A stretch of 64,000 nucleotides of DNA from Serratia grimesii NBRC 13537 (GCF_001590905.1 NZ_BCTT01000006.1:248001-312000); one strand, 5' to 3'; shown: positions 17,177 to 26,392, counted from the first letter of the stretch. Notes: generated by a model from the sequence alone, not told the origin. Program-made: numbers and translations.

Positions 17177-17691
17177 TCCTCAATCCTTTGATTGACGTAC
17201 AACTGTTTGTTTTTTAAAAGTAATTTAATGAGATTTGGCTATTTATAGGTAAATATCTTATTTAAAGCAGCCAAGAAGTGCAATGCCGCTTACAGACCAT
17301 CAAAGGTTCGTTTTGTCGCGAAGTCTAAAGCGCTCAAAAGGTAACAAAATGTAAATATACGGAATAATATACTGATAATCAGGTCTTAAGACAAAATGAC
17401 TGACTGCATGGCTTTCCAAAACACAGATTATTCCTATTCGATTGAATCGTCAACATCGATCGATAGGTATTTGTTGATAGTTTATTCCTATCAAGAGGGG
17501 GGTTATGAATGTTTTAAACGATTTAACAATAAGAATGCCGTTGGTCTATATTTCGTCCGGCAATGGGTTCATCGAGGCAACACTCCTTTTAAGCAAGGAG
17601 TGCTATCGCTGAGTGTATGCTCAGTGCCGGGGATTAATATATTCGTCTGTCACTGAATCGATTATTTTATTGTTTTTCTATGGAGCTGGAA
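17177..17691. promoter_or_regulatory. divergent control region of the EAL/LuxR pair and the fimbrial operon
   Basis: 515 bases, AT-rich. Three inverted repeats stand out: CGATTGAATCG at 17439-17449; TTGATAG/CTATCAA at 17474-17480 and 17488-17494 around a 7-base spacer; CACTCCTT/AAGGAGTG at 17581-17588 and 17595-17602 around TTAAGC. These are candidate regulator sites or leader hairpins. An 86-codon open frame at 17396-17656 has no ribosome-binding site or recognisable content and is probably not a gene. I see no flanking inverted repeats or recombinase gene that would indicate an invertible promoter. Confidence 0.6.
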
Positions 17692-18231
17692 ATGAAAAAA
17701 GTATTATTGCCTTTGGCTGCGCTGGTATTGTCTGTAACTGCTTCTAACGCAATGGCTGCGAACGGCACTGTTAAATTCACCGGTGAAATCAAACAGTCTA
17801 CCTGCCAGGTAACTAGCGATACTCAAAATAAAGAAGTTTATTTGGGTACTTATCCTACTTCTGCATTCCAAAATGTTGGTGATAAGTCTGCATCTAAAGC
17901 TTTCCAGATCTCTCTGGGAAAATGTGATGCTGGCGATTACAGCCTGCGTTTCGACGGTAACACTGTTGCTGGCAACCCTGACCTGCTGTCTGTAAGCAAC
18001 GTTGGCGGCACTGGTACAGCGGCTACCGGTGTTGGTATCGAAATTACCGACAACAATGGCAAGCCTTTCGCTATCGGCGATGGCAGCAACATCAATGACG
18101 ACGTAGCTAAAGTGAGCGTTGATGCTGCCGGTACCGCGACCTTCAACCTGCAGGCTCGCTACCGTTCATTCGCTGGTGTGACCGCTGGTCTGGCAAACGC
18201 CACCAGCCCGTTCACCATCGAATACAAATAA
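17692..18231 (+). CDS. major fimbrial subunit (chaperone-usher pilin)
   Basis: 179 residues from the ATG at 17692 (GGAGCTGGA upstream). The signal peptide ends SNAMAA (about residue 23). The mature pilin starts ANGTVKFTGEIKQSTCQV, with Cys near residue 38 pairing with the Cys in SLGKCDAG, as in FimA-type pilins. The penultimate-Tyr motif is kept at the end (FTIEYK), the donor-strand/chaperone recognition element. Codon use is rich in common codons, as expected for a highly made protein. It is the first gene of a four-gene operon of pilin, chaperone, usher and adhesin. Confidence 0.92.
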   Translation: MKKVLLPLAALVLSVTASNAMAANGTVKFTGEIKQSTCQVTSDTQNKEVYLGTYPTSAFQNVGDKSASKAFQISLGKCDAGDYSLRFDGNTVAGNPDLLSVSNVGGTGTAATGVGIEITDNNGKPFAIGDGSNINDDVAKVSVDAAGTATFNLQARYRSFAGVTAGLANATSPFTIEYK

Positions 18232-18250
18232 TTGATCTTTTAGGACATAA

Positions 18251-18269
18251 ACGGCCAAGGATGGCCCGT
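18251..18269 (+). other. weak hairpin after the major pilin gene
   Basis: ACGGCC and GGCCCGT at 18251-18256 and 18263-18269 can pair around AAGGAT with one bulged base. It lies in the 49-base gap between pilin and chaperone genes. Such hairpins often limit read-through so that pilin exceeds the assembly proteins. It has no T tract. Confidence 0.35.
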
Positions 18270-18280
18270 AGAGGAAACCG

Positions 18281-18967
18281 ATGAAAAAGTTCTTTGCTGC
18301 TCTGCTGATGCTGGGCACTTTTAGCAGCTACGCCGGGATCCAGGTAGATGCCACCCGGGTAATCTATAAAGGCTCAGATAAATCAGCCTCGTTGCCGATT
18401 CATAATGATGCTGCTGAAGCTTATATGGTGCAAACCTGGTTGGATACTGGCGATAGAAATCAGGTGCCGAAAAATCTGCCCATTGTAGTCGTTCCACCGA
18501 TCCTGAAACTGGATGCGACAAAAACCGCTATTTTACGCTTTATTTATTCCGGCACTGGTCTTCCACAAGATAAAGAAACTTTGCTGTGGATTAACGTGCA
18601 GGAAATACCACCCGCACCGAAGCAGGCGAATGTGCTTCAGGTTGCAGTGCGTACTCGAATTAAACTTTTTTATCGACCGGTGGCGTTGAAAACGACGCTG
18701 GACGAGCAAGTGCAAAAATTACGCTGGCAGCGTGAAGGTTCGCGTTTACAGGTGATTAACGATGGCCCTCTGCATATTACCTTTGGGGCGCTACATTTGA
18801 AAAATAGCGCAGGTAAGACCGTGGATGTGGATGCCAACATGGTGAGTCCAGGTGATCGCCTTGCGATCAACATCCCAGCAGGCGTCAGCGTGAGTAATAA
18901 AATTTCGTTCAGTTATATCAATGATTTTGGCGGTAGAACGGAAGTCAAGGACGTTCCAGTACAATAA
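18281..18967 (+). CDS. fimbrial periplasmic chaperone (PapD family)
   Basis: 228 residues with a signal peptide ending at SSYAG. The mature part begins IQVDATRVIYKGSDKSASLPIHND, the usual strand A1-B1 start with an Arg that anchors subunit C termini. The second anchor Lys lies in VRTRIKLFYRP, the classic chaperone signature. It shows the two immunoglobulin-like domains of PapD-type chaperones. It lies between the pilin and usher genes and would deliver subunits to the usher. The next gene begins 12 bases after its stop. Confidence 0.93.
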   Translation: MKKFFAALLMLGTFSSYAGIQVDATRVIYKGSDKSASLPIHNDAAEAYMVQTWLDTGDRNQVPKNLPIVVVPPILKLDATKTAILRFIYSGTGLPQDKETLLWINVQEIPPAPKQANVLQVAVRTRIKLFYRPVALKTTLDEQVQKLRWQREGSRLQVINDGPLHITFGALHLKNSAGKTVDVDANMVSPGDRLAINIPAGVSVSNKISFSYINDFGGRTEVKDVPVQ

Positions 18968-18979
18968 GAGAGACAGGGA

Positions 18980-21574
18980 ATGGCACATCAACGAAAAGTA
19001 GCATGCGGAACGACACGGCTGACACAGTTGATCCGGATTGCAATCATCGCCGCCGCCGCGCCGATGTTATGGAGTGAAGCAGCGCTGGCAGAATTTAACA
19101 TGTCGTTTGTACACGGCAATGAAAACTTGAGTAACGCCGAAGCTGTGGCTCAGGGTGATGCTTTGCAACCGGGCGTCTATCCATTTGATATCTATGTCAA
19201 CTTGACCCAAGTCGATCATAAAGATGTTACTTTTCGTCAGGAAAAAGGGCAGGCTGCGTCTCAGCCTTGCCTTAAAGTTGAAGACCTGCTGAATTACGGT
19301 ATTAAACTGCCGGAAACCCTGCCCGCAGGCAGCTGTGTTGATTTACCTGCGGTGATTAAAGACGCCACTGTTAGTTATGATGCAGGGGTGCAGCAAATTA
19401 ATATTTCTGTACCACAGACCATGATGGATTTGAGCGCTGTAGGTGCAATTCCATCTAGCATGTACGATGAAGGCATTAATGCCCTGTTCGCCAACTATAC
19501 TTTCAATTACAACAAGAACAGCTATCGCCGCGATGACGCAGATGACAGTGAATATACTTTCCTGTCACTGAACAGTGGCCTCAACGTGGGAAGATGGCGC
19601 TTGCGCAATAACTCCACGTTGGATAAGCAAAGCGGCAGCGGTGCAAACTGGACTAACCTCTCGTCTTGGGCGGAAACTGACATTGCGCCATGGCGCAGCC
19701 GTTTGATCATGGGTCAGGCCAGTACTAATAACAATGTGTTTAACAGTTTTCAGTTCCGTGGTGTTCAGCTCTCCAGTGTAGACGACATGCTGCCTGACAG
19801 CTTGCGCGGTTATGCGCCAGTGGTTCGCGGCATAGCGGCAACCAATGCTCGCGTAGAGATCCGCCAAAACGGTTACGTCATTTACAGTACTAACGTGGCG
19901 CCGGGTCCTTTTGAGATCCACGATGTTTATCCGCATACTAACAACGGCGACTTGATTGTTACCGTGAATGAAGCCGATGGTTCCCATAAAACCTTCAGCG
20001 TAGCCTATTCATCCGTGGCAAATATGCTGCGTGAAGGCATTTGGAACTTCCAACTGACGGCCGGTAAGTATCACAATGGCAATGGTGGCTATCAGCCTAA
20101 TTTGATCCAGGGTACGTTGGCACGTGGTTTGAACTATGGCCTGACGCCTTTTGGCGGGGTGGTTATGGCTGAGCACTATCGCTCCGCTGCTTTGGGCGTA
20201 GGTAAAAGCCTGGGGTCATGGGGTGCAGTGTCGGTTGACGGTTCTATTTCAGATACTGAACTGGCTAATGGTGATCGTAAACAAGGCCAGAGCTTCCGCT
20301 TCCTATATTCCAAATCGCTTAACCAGATGGGAACCAACTTCCAACTGGCGGGCTATCGCTATGCCACTTCGGGCTATTACGATCTCAGCGACGCAGTTGA
20401 AGAGCGTAATCGCTGGCGCAATGGTGTTTACGCGAATGATTACTGGGATCCGAATGATTTGCAGCCGGGACAGCCATCCTGGAGCAATAACCAGAAGCGA
20501 ACGCGTTACACTGCTCGCTATGGTAACAAACGTGAACGTGTTGAATTGTCGCTCAGCCAACAATTGTGGGCTGGTGCCAGTTTATATGCCAACGTTAGCC
20601 ATCAGAACTACTGGGGCGTTTCCGGTAACGATCGCACCATTCAAATGGGCTATAACGATGGCTACAAACGTATTTCCTACGGTGTGTATCTGCAAGATAC
20701 CCGTGGTCAATATGGTTATTCCGATCGCAGCGTAAACTTCACCGTTTCGGTACCGCTGGATTGGGGTCAGAACAATAATTCGACCACTGCCAACTTCAGT
20801 GCAGCGCACAGTAAACAGAGTGGCGACAGCTATTCCACTGGCATCAGTGGAACCATGCTGGACGATCGTCGTATGAACTACTCGGTGTCTACTGGGCATA
20901 CGCAGTCTTCGGGACAGAATAGCAACCTGAACCTGGGTTACAGCAGTAGCATCGGTAATATCGACGGTAGTTACGCTTATAGCAATAACTATCGCCAAGC
21001 GGGACTTGGCCTGTCCGGTGGTCTGTTGGTGCACTCTGGTGGTGCAACCTTAACGCAACCATTGCAGAACACAATTTTGCTGGTAGAAGCCAAAGACGCC
21101 AAAGGCGTACGCCTGGAAAACCAACCGGGTGTGACGATCGACCGTTTCGGTTATGCAGTGGTGCCATCGGCTAACCCGTATCGCTACAACTATGTTGCTT
21201 TGCGTACCGAAGACTTTGGGCCAGGACTGGATGTGCCGATCGCCAGTAAGCAAGTGGTTCCGACAGAAAAATCAGTGGTGAAAGTTACCTTTGATACCTT
21301 CAAAGGGGTCAGCCTGTTGATTCATGCACGCCTTGGGGAAGATAACTTCCCAGCGATTGGTGCTGGCGTGTTTAATGAAGATGGCCGGAACAGCGGTACT
21401 GTGGGTCTCAATGGCGACACTTATGTTTCCGGTGTAAAACCGGGTGAAAAACTGACAATTAAATGGGGCCCGAAAGCCGATCAGCAGTGCGTACTGCAGA
21501 TTCCAGCCAGTGTGGGTAATCAACAAGCTGCTATGGGATATCAGGAACTGACCCTGCAATGCCAAAAACTCTAA
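18980..21574 (+). CDS. fimbrial outer-membrane usher
   Basis: 864 residues, typical for FimD/PapC-type ushers. A long signal region ends near ALAEFNMSF. The N-terminal substrate-binding domain has LQPGVYPFDIYVN. The 24-strand pore contains the plug region with the conserved block ARVEIRQNGYVIYSTNVAPGPFEIHDVYP and the ADGSHKTFSVAYSSVANMLREG segment. The C-terminal domains have GVFNEDGRNSGTVGLNGDTYVSG and a final Cys pair (QQCVLQIP and LTLQCQKL). It forms the secretion pore for the pilus encoded by this operon. The stop is 8 bases before the adhesin gene. Confidence 0.95.
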   Translation: MAHQRKVACGTTRLTQLIRIAIIAAAAPMLWSEAALAEFNMSFVHGNENLSNAEAVAQGDALQPGVYPFDIYVNLTQVDHKDVTFRQEKGQAASQPCLKVEDLLNYGIKLPETLPAGSCVDLPAVIKDATVSYDAGVQQINISVPQTMMDLSAVGAIPSSMYDEGINALFANYTFNYNKNSYRRDDADDSEYTFLSLNSGLNVGRWRLRNNSTLDKQSGSGANWTNLSSWAETDIAPWRSRLIMGQASTNNNVFNSFQFRGVQLSSVDDMLPDSLRGYAPVVRGIAATNARVEIRQNGYVIYSTNVAPGPFEIHDVYPHTNNGDLIVTVNEADGSHKTFSVAYSSVANMLREGIWNFQLTAGKYHNGNGGYQPNLIQGTLARGLNYGLTPFGGVVMAEHYRSAALGVGKSLGSWGAVSVDGSISDTELANGDRKQGQSFRFLYSKSLNQMGTNFQLAGYRYATSGYYDLSDAVEERNRWRNGVYANDYWDPNDLQPGQPSWSNNQKRTRYTARYGNKRERVELSLSQQLWAGASLYANVSHQNYWGVSGNDRTIQMGYNDGYKRISYGVYLQDTRGQYGYSDRSVNFTVSVPLDWGQNNNSTTANFSAAHSKQSGDSYSTGISGTMLDDRRMNYSVSTGHTQSSGQNSNLNLGYSSSIGNIDGSYAYSNNYRQAGLGLSGGLLVHSGGATLTQPLQNTILLVEAKDAKGVRLENQPGVTIDRFGYAVVPSANPYRYNYVALRTEDFGPGLDVPIASKQVVPTEKSVVKVTFDTFKGVSLLIHARLGEDNFPAIGAGVFNEDGRNSGTVGLNGDTYVSGVKPGEKLTIKWGPKADQQCVLQIPASVGNQQAAMGYQELTLQCQKL

Positions 21575-21582
21575 GGTGCACC

Positions 21583-22656
21583 ATGAACTTAAGCAAATTC
21601 GGACGAAATACACTTCTGTCACTGGTGGGGTTGGCAGGGTTGGCAATGGCACAGCAAGCAGCGGCAATGCAATGCCGCTTCGGTAACTCAACCAGTTCCA
21701 GCCGGCCAACCGGCAGCGTCACGCAGGATATCGACGTTGGTCGCCCGATCGTGCTGGCTGCCAGTGACTTTGTTAAAGGCAATTTGATCTGGCGTTCGCA
21801 GCCCTTCACGTCCACCTTTACCTGCTGGGATACCGATGGTTACCCGCAGGGGGAACACGCCTATATCTACTGGAATCCGCAAAACGCCTTCGGTGGGTTG
21901 GACAAATCACTGGAAATTGGGGTTTCGATCAACGGACGTGACTATGACGCGATCAACCTCAAGCAGAGCTCTAATCGGCCAACCGGCCCTGACCTCGGCC
22001 CGGGTACCGTGCGTACCAATGGTAGAAACAAGGCGGCTCCTCAGGCAGTAACAGCGAGCTACTCGGTATACATTAAAGCCACCGGGGTTAAACCACCAGC
22101 GGGTAATTTTGCGCCATTGGCGCGTGCTTCATTGTTCCAGATTGACGGTGAACTGGGCCTGAATGCTACCAAAGACAGTAACTTTAACGCCTACATCAAA
22201 GGACTGGACAAGATCCGCGTGATTCAGTGTAACCCGCAGATCAGCGTGCTGGCGAATAACGGCGCCAGTGTTGATTTTGGTGTATTGAGCACTACCAGCG
22301 CCAAAACGGGGACCGTCGCTAAACAGGTACCCTTTGATATCAAAGCTACCTTGACGGGGGGGGAGTGCGCAGGACAGTCATTGCAGGCAAGTTTTAGCAG
22401 CACCAACTCGGATCCTTCAGATAACACGCAGATTTTGCCTACAACCAAACCAGGTGTAGCGATCTTTTTGACCCAGCAGCGTGATACTAATAAGAAGCCG
22501 ATCCCTTTACAGACCAACGTAGACTTTGGCGGTGTATTACAGGATAAGCAGAACGAAGTGTCTGAAACCTTTATTGCTAACCTGAAATGGCTGACGAATA
22601 CGCCGACACCAGGGGTATTCAACGCGACGGCTAACGTAGACGTCACGTTCAAATAA
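21583..22656 (+). CDS. fimbrial tip adhesin / minor subunit
   Basis: 357 residues from the ATG at 21583. A signal peptide ends near AQQAAAMQ. The first 190 or so residues form an adhesin-like domain of its own (CRFGNSTSSSRPTG through FQIDGELGLNA), and the C-terminal 140 form a pilin domain with Cys in IQCNPQISV and LTGGECAGQS and the end FNATANVDVTFK. This two-domain plan is usual for tip adhesins. It is the last gene of the operon. A run of eight G at 22356-22363 lies inside the pilin domain and could slip. The receptor cannot be told from sequence. Confidence 0.87.
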   Translation: MNLSKFGRNTLLSLVGLAGLAMAQQAAAMQCRFGNSTSSSRPTGSVTQDIDVGRPIVLAASDFVKGNLIWRSQPFTSTFTCWDTDGYPQGEHAYIYWNPQNAFGGLDKSLEIGVSINGRDYDAINLKQSSNRPTGPDLGPGTVRTNGRNKAAPQAVTASYSVYIKATGVKPPAGNFAPLARASLFQIDGELGLNATKDSNFNAYIKGLDKIRVIQCNPQISVLANNGASVDFGVLSTTSAKTGTVAKQVPFDIKATLTGGECAGQSLQASFSSTNSDPSDNTQILPTTKPGVAIFLTQQRDTNKKPIPLQTNVDFGGVLQDKQNEVSETFIANLKWLTNTPTPGVFNATANVDVTFK

Positions 22657-22673
22657 ATGTCGTTGCAGTAAAT

Positions 22674-22726
22674 AATGCCACCGCTATTAAAACACCAACA
22701 TGGTGCTTAAAAGAGGTGGCATTTTG
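22674..22726 (+). terminator. terminator of the fimbrial operon
   Basis: AATGCCACC (22674-22682) pairs with GGTGGCATT (22715-22723), followed by TTTTG. A small inner CACC/GGTG stem sits in the loop. It is 17 bases after the adhesin stop and just before the convergent AraC gene. Confidence 0.7.
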
Positions 22727-22742
22727 CCATTCTATTGATGCC

Positions 22743-23198
22743 TTATTGGCCCATCCAATTACCACATTTACCATCCAGACATTTACCCGCATACCACAGA
22801 TGCACCCCCGGTGACTCATGGCGATGCCCGTTCAGTGGTTCTATCGGCTGTGGGGTCATCTCTGCGACATCCCAGCGGGTCGTGCGGCGATATACCGCCG
22901 GTGTTTTGCCAAATTGTTTTTTAAACGCGCGTGAAAATGACGGTTGGGAATCGAAATGATATTGCAGGGCGATGTCGAGAATGGGGCGAGGACTTGAACG
23001 CAGCGCCTGCGCGGCCTGCGACAGACGGCGTTCGCGGATATAGCTGCCCAACGCATGCCCGGTGGTGGTGCGGAACATCCTTTGTAAGTGCCACTTGGAG
23101 TAGCCTGACTTGGCCGCCACGTTGTCTAACAACAGCGGCTGATCAAGATGAGTTTCAATCCAGTCCAGCAAATCATGAATGATATTAACGCGATCCAT
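22743..23198 (-). CDS. AraC-family regulator of the MarA/SoxS/Rob type
   Basis: 151 residues. Both helix-turn-helix units occupy the first 105 residues: LDNVAAKSGYSKWHLQRMFRTTTGHALGSYIRERRLSQAAQALRSS and ILDIALQYHFDSQPSFSRAFKKQFGKTPAVYRR. This is the small effector-free type like MarA, SoxS and the Rob N terminus, but with an extra C-terminal tail of about 40 residues that ends CLDGKCGNWMGQ. It lies convergent to the fimbrial operon and next to mqo. Targets are unknown; control of efflux, permeability or oxidative stress genes would be typical of the group. Confidence 0.88.
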   Translation of the reverse strand: MDRVNIIHDLLDWIETHLDQPLLLDNVAAKSGYSKWHLQRMFRTTTGHALGSYIRERRLSQAAQALRSSPRPILDIALQYHFDSQPSFSRAFKKQFGKTPAVYRRTTRWDVAEMTPQPIEPLNGHRHESPGVHLWYAGKCLDGKCGNWMGQ

Positions 23199-23353
23199 TG
23201 TTTAAGTTCTCCCGCGGGTACGACATTCAGGTCACAGTAGGTAAAGTAATTATCCAAGCTAGTTCTTTGATAATAGGCTGCGCATTCGGGTTACGCAAGT
23301 GTTAACTGGGGTGCGAAAGGTAGCGAAAAGTGCTCTTGCAGTGGCGGGGGAAT

Positions 23354-23378
23354 AAAAAAGGCCGCACGAGGCGGCCTT
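23354..23378 (-). terminator. rho-independent terminator of mqo
   Basis: On the minus strand AAGGCCGC and GCGGCCTT (plus-strand 23358-23365 and 23371-23378) form an 8-base stem with a 5-base loop, then a T run (A run at 23354-23359 on plus). It is 22 bases past the mqo stop. Confidence 0.9.
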
Positions 23379-23399
23379 GAGATAAGGGGGAAACGGGTA

Positions 23400-24977
23400 T
23401 CAGTTTGTTTCCGGCTTCACTTCGATATAGTCCAACTGCAACACGCTGCTGGTGTAGCCGCGGATCTTGTTGGTCATTTCAATATCGCCGTTCAGCTTGT
23501 GGCCGTAGGACGGAATGATTTCTTTCAGCTTGCTCTGCCATTCCGGTGTCGCCACTTTATCTTTGAACACGGTTTCCATCAGATGCAGCATGATCGGTGC
23601 GGCAGTAGATGCGCCCGGTGATGCACCCAGCAGGGCGGCAATGCTGCCATCTTTAGCGCTGACCACTTCAGTACCGAACTGCAGCAGGCCGCCTTTTTCA
23701 TCATCTTTCTTGATGATTTGTACACGTTGGCCGGCAGTCCACAGCTTCCAGTCCGCCTGTTTGGCTTCAGGGAAATACTCTTTTAGCGCAGCGAAACGGT
23801 CGTCGTCGTTCATCATCAACTGACCCACCAGATATTTCACCAGGTCGAAGTTATCCAGACCGACGTGAGTCATTGGCATCAGGTTGGAGGTGCTCAGGGA
23901 ATGCAGCAGATCAAACAGTGAACCGTTTTTCAGGAACTTGCCGGAGAAAGTGGCGAATGGCCCGAACAGCAGGACGCGTTTGCCATCCAGCATGCGGGTA
24001 TCCAGGTGTGGAACCGACATCGGTGGTGAACCTACGCTGGCCAGGCCATAAACCTTGGCCAAATGCTGGTTAGCAATTTCCGGGTTGGTGGTAACCAGGA
24101 ACTGACCGCCGACCGGGAAGGCGCCGTAACCTTCGGCTTCAGGAATGCCGGTTTTCTGCAGCAGCGTCAGTGAAGCACCACCTGCGCCGATAAACACGAA
24201 CTTGGCGTTAACGGTGGTTTCTTTACCGTCGCGGTTCAAGTCGGCCACGGTTACGCGCCAGGTGTTGTCGGCGTTACGTTTGATATCACGCACTTCATGG
24301 CTCAGGTTCAGCTTGAAGTTTGGATTTTTGGTCAGCGTATCCACCAATTGATGGGTGATCACGCCAAAGTTGACGTCGGTACCCAGTGGCATGCGGGTCG
24401 CAGCAATTTTTTGCTTCGGATCGCGACCGTCCATCACCAGTGGTGCCCACTGTTTAATTTGGTTGGCGTCTTCTGAGTACTCCATACCACGGAACAGGGT
24501 GCTATGTTGCAGCGCCGCATAGCGTTTGCGCAGGAAGTTGACGTTATCGTCACCCCAAACAAAGCTCATGTGTGGCACGCTGTTAATAAAGGATTTTGGA
24601 TCTTTCAGGACATTATTTTTCACCTGATAAGACCAGAATTGACGAGAGATTTCAAAAGACTCGTTCACCACCACGGCTTTGCTGATATCAATGGTGCCGT
24701 CTTTTTTCTCTGGGGTGTAATTCATTTCAGCGAAAGCTGAGTGGCCTGTCCCGGCGTTATTCCAGCCGTTGGAGCTCTCTTCTGCCACGCCGTTCATACG
24801 TTCGTACATGTCGATGGACCAGTTTGGCTCCAACTCATGCAGGTAAGTCCCCAGCGTGGCGCTCATGATGCCGCCGCCAATCAGTACCACATCAACGGTC
24901 TTATTCTCTTCTGCTGCGGCCTGTTGCGTGACGCCAAACAGGTTCAGACAGAAAATCAGGACGAGTAATTTTTTCAT
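23400..24977 (-). CDS. mqo: malate:quinone oxidoreductase Mqo
   Basis: 525 residues. A hydrophobic N-terminal stretch ([23 protein letters not shown]), also seen in the E. coli protein, precedes the FAD-binding motif [22 protein letters not shown]. Strong family blocks follow: [63 protein letters not shown] and [18 protein letters not shown]. It oxidises malate to oxaloacetate and passes electrons to the quinone pool at the inner membrane, bypassing NAD-linked malate dehydrogenase. It is transcribed alone. An ERIC element starts about 20 bases upstream of the start codon. Confidence 0.96.
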   Translation of the reverse strand: MKKLLVLIFCLNLFGVTQQAAAEENKTVDVVLIGGGIMSATLGTYLHELEPNWSIDMYERMNGVAEESSNGWNNAGTGHSAFAEMNYTPEKKDGTIDISKAVVVNESFEISRQFWSYQVKNNVLKDPKSFINSVPHMSFVWGDDNVNFLRKRYAALQHSTLFRGMEYSEDANQIKQWAPLVMDGRDPKQKIAATRMPLGTDVNFGVITHQLVDTLTKNPNFKLNLSHEVRDIKRNADNTWRVTVADLNRDGKETTVNAKFVFIGAGGASLTLLQKTGIPEAEGYGAFPVGGQFLVTTNPEIANQHLAKVYGLASVGSPPMSVPHLDTRMLDGKRVLLFGPFATFSGKFLKNGSLFDLLHSLSTSNLMPMTHVGLDNFDLVKYLVGQLMMNDDDRFAALKEYFPEAKQADWKLWTAGQRVQIIKKDDEKGGLLQFGTEVVSAKDGSIAALLGASPGASTAAPIMLHLMETVFKDKVATPEWQSKLKEIIPSYGHKLNGDIEMTNKIRGYTSSVLQLDYIEVKPETN

Positions 24978-24997
24978 TTAATCAAATCTCTTGTGTG

Positions 24998-25124
24998 TAT
25001 ACCCGTCGCCTTTCAAGTTGCAGCGTTGTTACCTGCACTCGCTCACCCCAGTTACTTACTGAAGTAAGCGCCTGGAGATGAGCGAGCTGGGCGCCTGGCC
25101 GCAACTTGAAATTCATAGGGTATA
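24998..25124 (-). repeat. ERIC element directly upstream of mqo
   Basis: 127 bases from TATACCC to GGGTATA, the canonical ERIC length. The ends are CTTTCAAGTTGCAGC and GCAACTTGAAATTCATAGGGTATA, and the core GCTCACCCCAGTTACTTACT is an ERIC core in reverse. It has drifted more than the betB-betA copy (the AGCGCCTGGAGATGAGCGAGC part). It begins only about 20 bases before the mqo start codon, so it must be in the mqo 5' leader or overlap its promoter. Confidence 0.9.
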
Positions 25125-25536
25125 AATTCTATTCATTGCAGGTGAAAGAATTTATTGGGAGCTACCCTGGAAATAAGTAAAACTAACCCGCCCGGCAAAG
25201 CCGAGTCGCAGTGATAATGTCTTTTTGTTAATCGTTTTTTTAACGAAAAGTAGATTATTACAGGCTGTCTGGGGACAGGTTGTTCAACTCTGGTTACTGA
25301 GGGGATATTATTGTTTGCAATATTGTTAAAAACTACTTTTGTAATTAAAAAAAGCGGATTAAAGGCAGGAATAATTCATTTATTATTTTTATCTAAATAT
25401 AACCGCTATATTTGCAGGGTTTAATTGTCGCTGATTTAAACGATATTCCGTTATCACACAATATTTATGGAATAATGACAATCGGCTTTCGGTAACAAAA
25501 AGAAAATGGCCGCTCTACATGCCGGCCATGAGTAGG
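25125..25536. other. AT-rich gap between the NmrA-like gene and mqo
   Basis: About 410 bases without a plausible gene. It is clearly richer in A and T than its neighbours, with several short T and A runs. The mqo promoter must lie here or inside the ERIC. I see no terminator or recognisable operator for the NmrA-like gene that ends at 25537. Confidence 0.5.
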
Positions 25537-26376
25537 CTAACGTGGTTGCCACACGCCGCTGTTGAGAGTGTCGGCAATGTAGGCACTGAAATCACGCGGC
25601 GTACGGCCCAGACTCTGCTGAATGCCTTCGGTCACGGAAGCGTTGCGTCCGTCCAATACCGTGCTAAATAGATATTCCAGTAGCGTGACCATTTCCGCCG
25701 GCAGTTGCGCTTCTCGCAGGTAACCGACGTAATCTGCGACAGGTACTTGCTGGTAGTGAATCTCACGCCCGCTGGCAAGGGCTATTTCGCCAACGGCCTG
25801 TGCAAAGGTCATCAAACGCGGGCCGCTCAACTCATACAGCGTATTGCTGTGACCAGGCTGGGTGAGGGCCGCGACAGCAGCGTCGGCGATATCTTCTGCA
25901 TCAATAAAGGGTTCGGGGATCTCGCCAGGTGGCAAATAGACCTGGCCATTTAACAGGTCGTCGAGAATAAAACTCTCACTGAAGTTTTGCATAAACCAAC
26001 TGGCGCGCAACACCGTCCAATCCACACCGCTGTTTTTAACCACGTCTTCCGCTTGGTGGGCTTCGTCTTCACCGCGGCCACTAAGCAGCACAATTTTTTG
26101 CACACCGCTGTTTACCGCCTGCCGACAAAAGCGCTCCACGGTATCGATAGCGCCGGGTACGGCAAGATCGGGTTGGAAACTGAGGTACAGCTTTTTCACA
26201 CCTTGTAAGGCCGGTTGCCAGGTGGTGTTATTTTGCCAGTCAAAAGGAAGAGTTGCACTACGATGCCCGGCCCGTACGGGGATCCCCAGCTGTTGTAACC
26301 GTGTTGCCACACGGCTGCCAGTTTTCCCGGTAGCGCCTAAAACCAGAATTGGTGACTCGTTTTGGTTGTTGTTCAT
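25537..26376 (-). CDS. NmrA/SDR-type NAD(P)-binding oxidoreductase
   Basis: 279 residues from the ATG at 26374-26376 (GGAGCGA upstream). The N-terminal Rossmann motif is ILVLGATGKTGSRVATRLQQLG. The middle shows the atypical short-chain dehydrogenase pattern seen in NmrA-like and QOR2-like proteins (VQKIVLLSGRGEDEAHQAEDVVKNSGVDWTVLRASWFMQNF). These proteins bind NAD(P)H and act as quinone reductases or redox sensors. It is divergent from the TetR gene at 26470 and shares an operator-like palindrome with it, a common arrangement for a TetR-controlled reductase. The substrate is not known. Confidence 0.87.
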   Translation of the reverse strand: MNNNQNESPILVLGATGKTGSRVATRLQQLGIPVRAGHRSATLPFDWQNNTTWQPALQGVKKLYLSFQPDLAVPGAIDTVERFCRQAVNSGVQKIVLLSGRGEDEAHQAEDVVKNSGVDWTVLRASWFMQNFSESFILDDLLNGQVYLPPGEIPEPFIDAEDIADAAVAALTQPGHSNTLYELSGPRLMTFAQAVGEIALASGREIHYQQVPVADYVGYLREAQLPAEMVTLLEYLFSTVLDGRNASVTEGIQQSLGRTPRDFSAYIADTLNSGVWQPR

Positions 26377-26392
26377 GGTGTCGCTCCAAATG

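Noticed and set aside
17396-17656. 86-codon ORF in the fimbrial control region
   Set aside because: No ribosome-binding site, unusual composition and no recognisable family; it lies in a promoter region full of inverted repeats.
17177-17691. Possible invertible fimbrial promoter (fimS-like)
   Set aside because: No matching inverted repeats flank the region and no fimB/fimE-type recombinase gene is nearby.
22743-23198. Idea that the AraC regulator belongs to the fimbrial operon control
   Set aside because: It is convergent and separated by a terminator, and the MarA/SoxS type is not a typical fimbrial regulator; no direct evidence.
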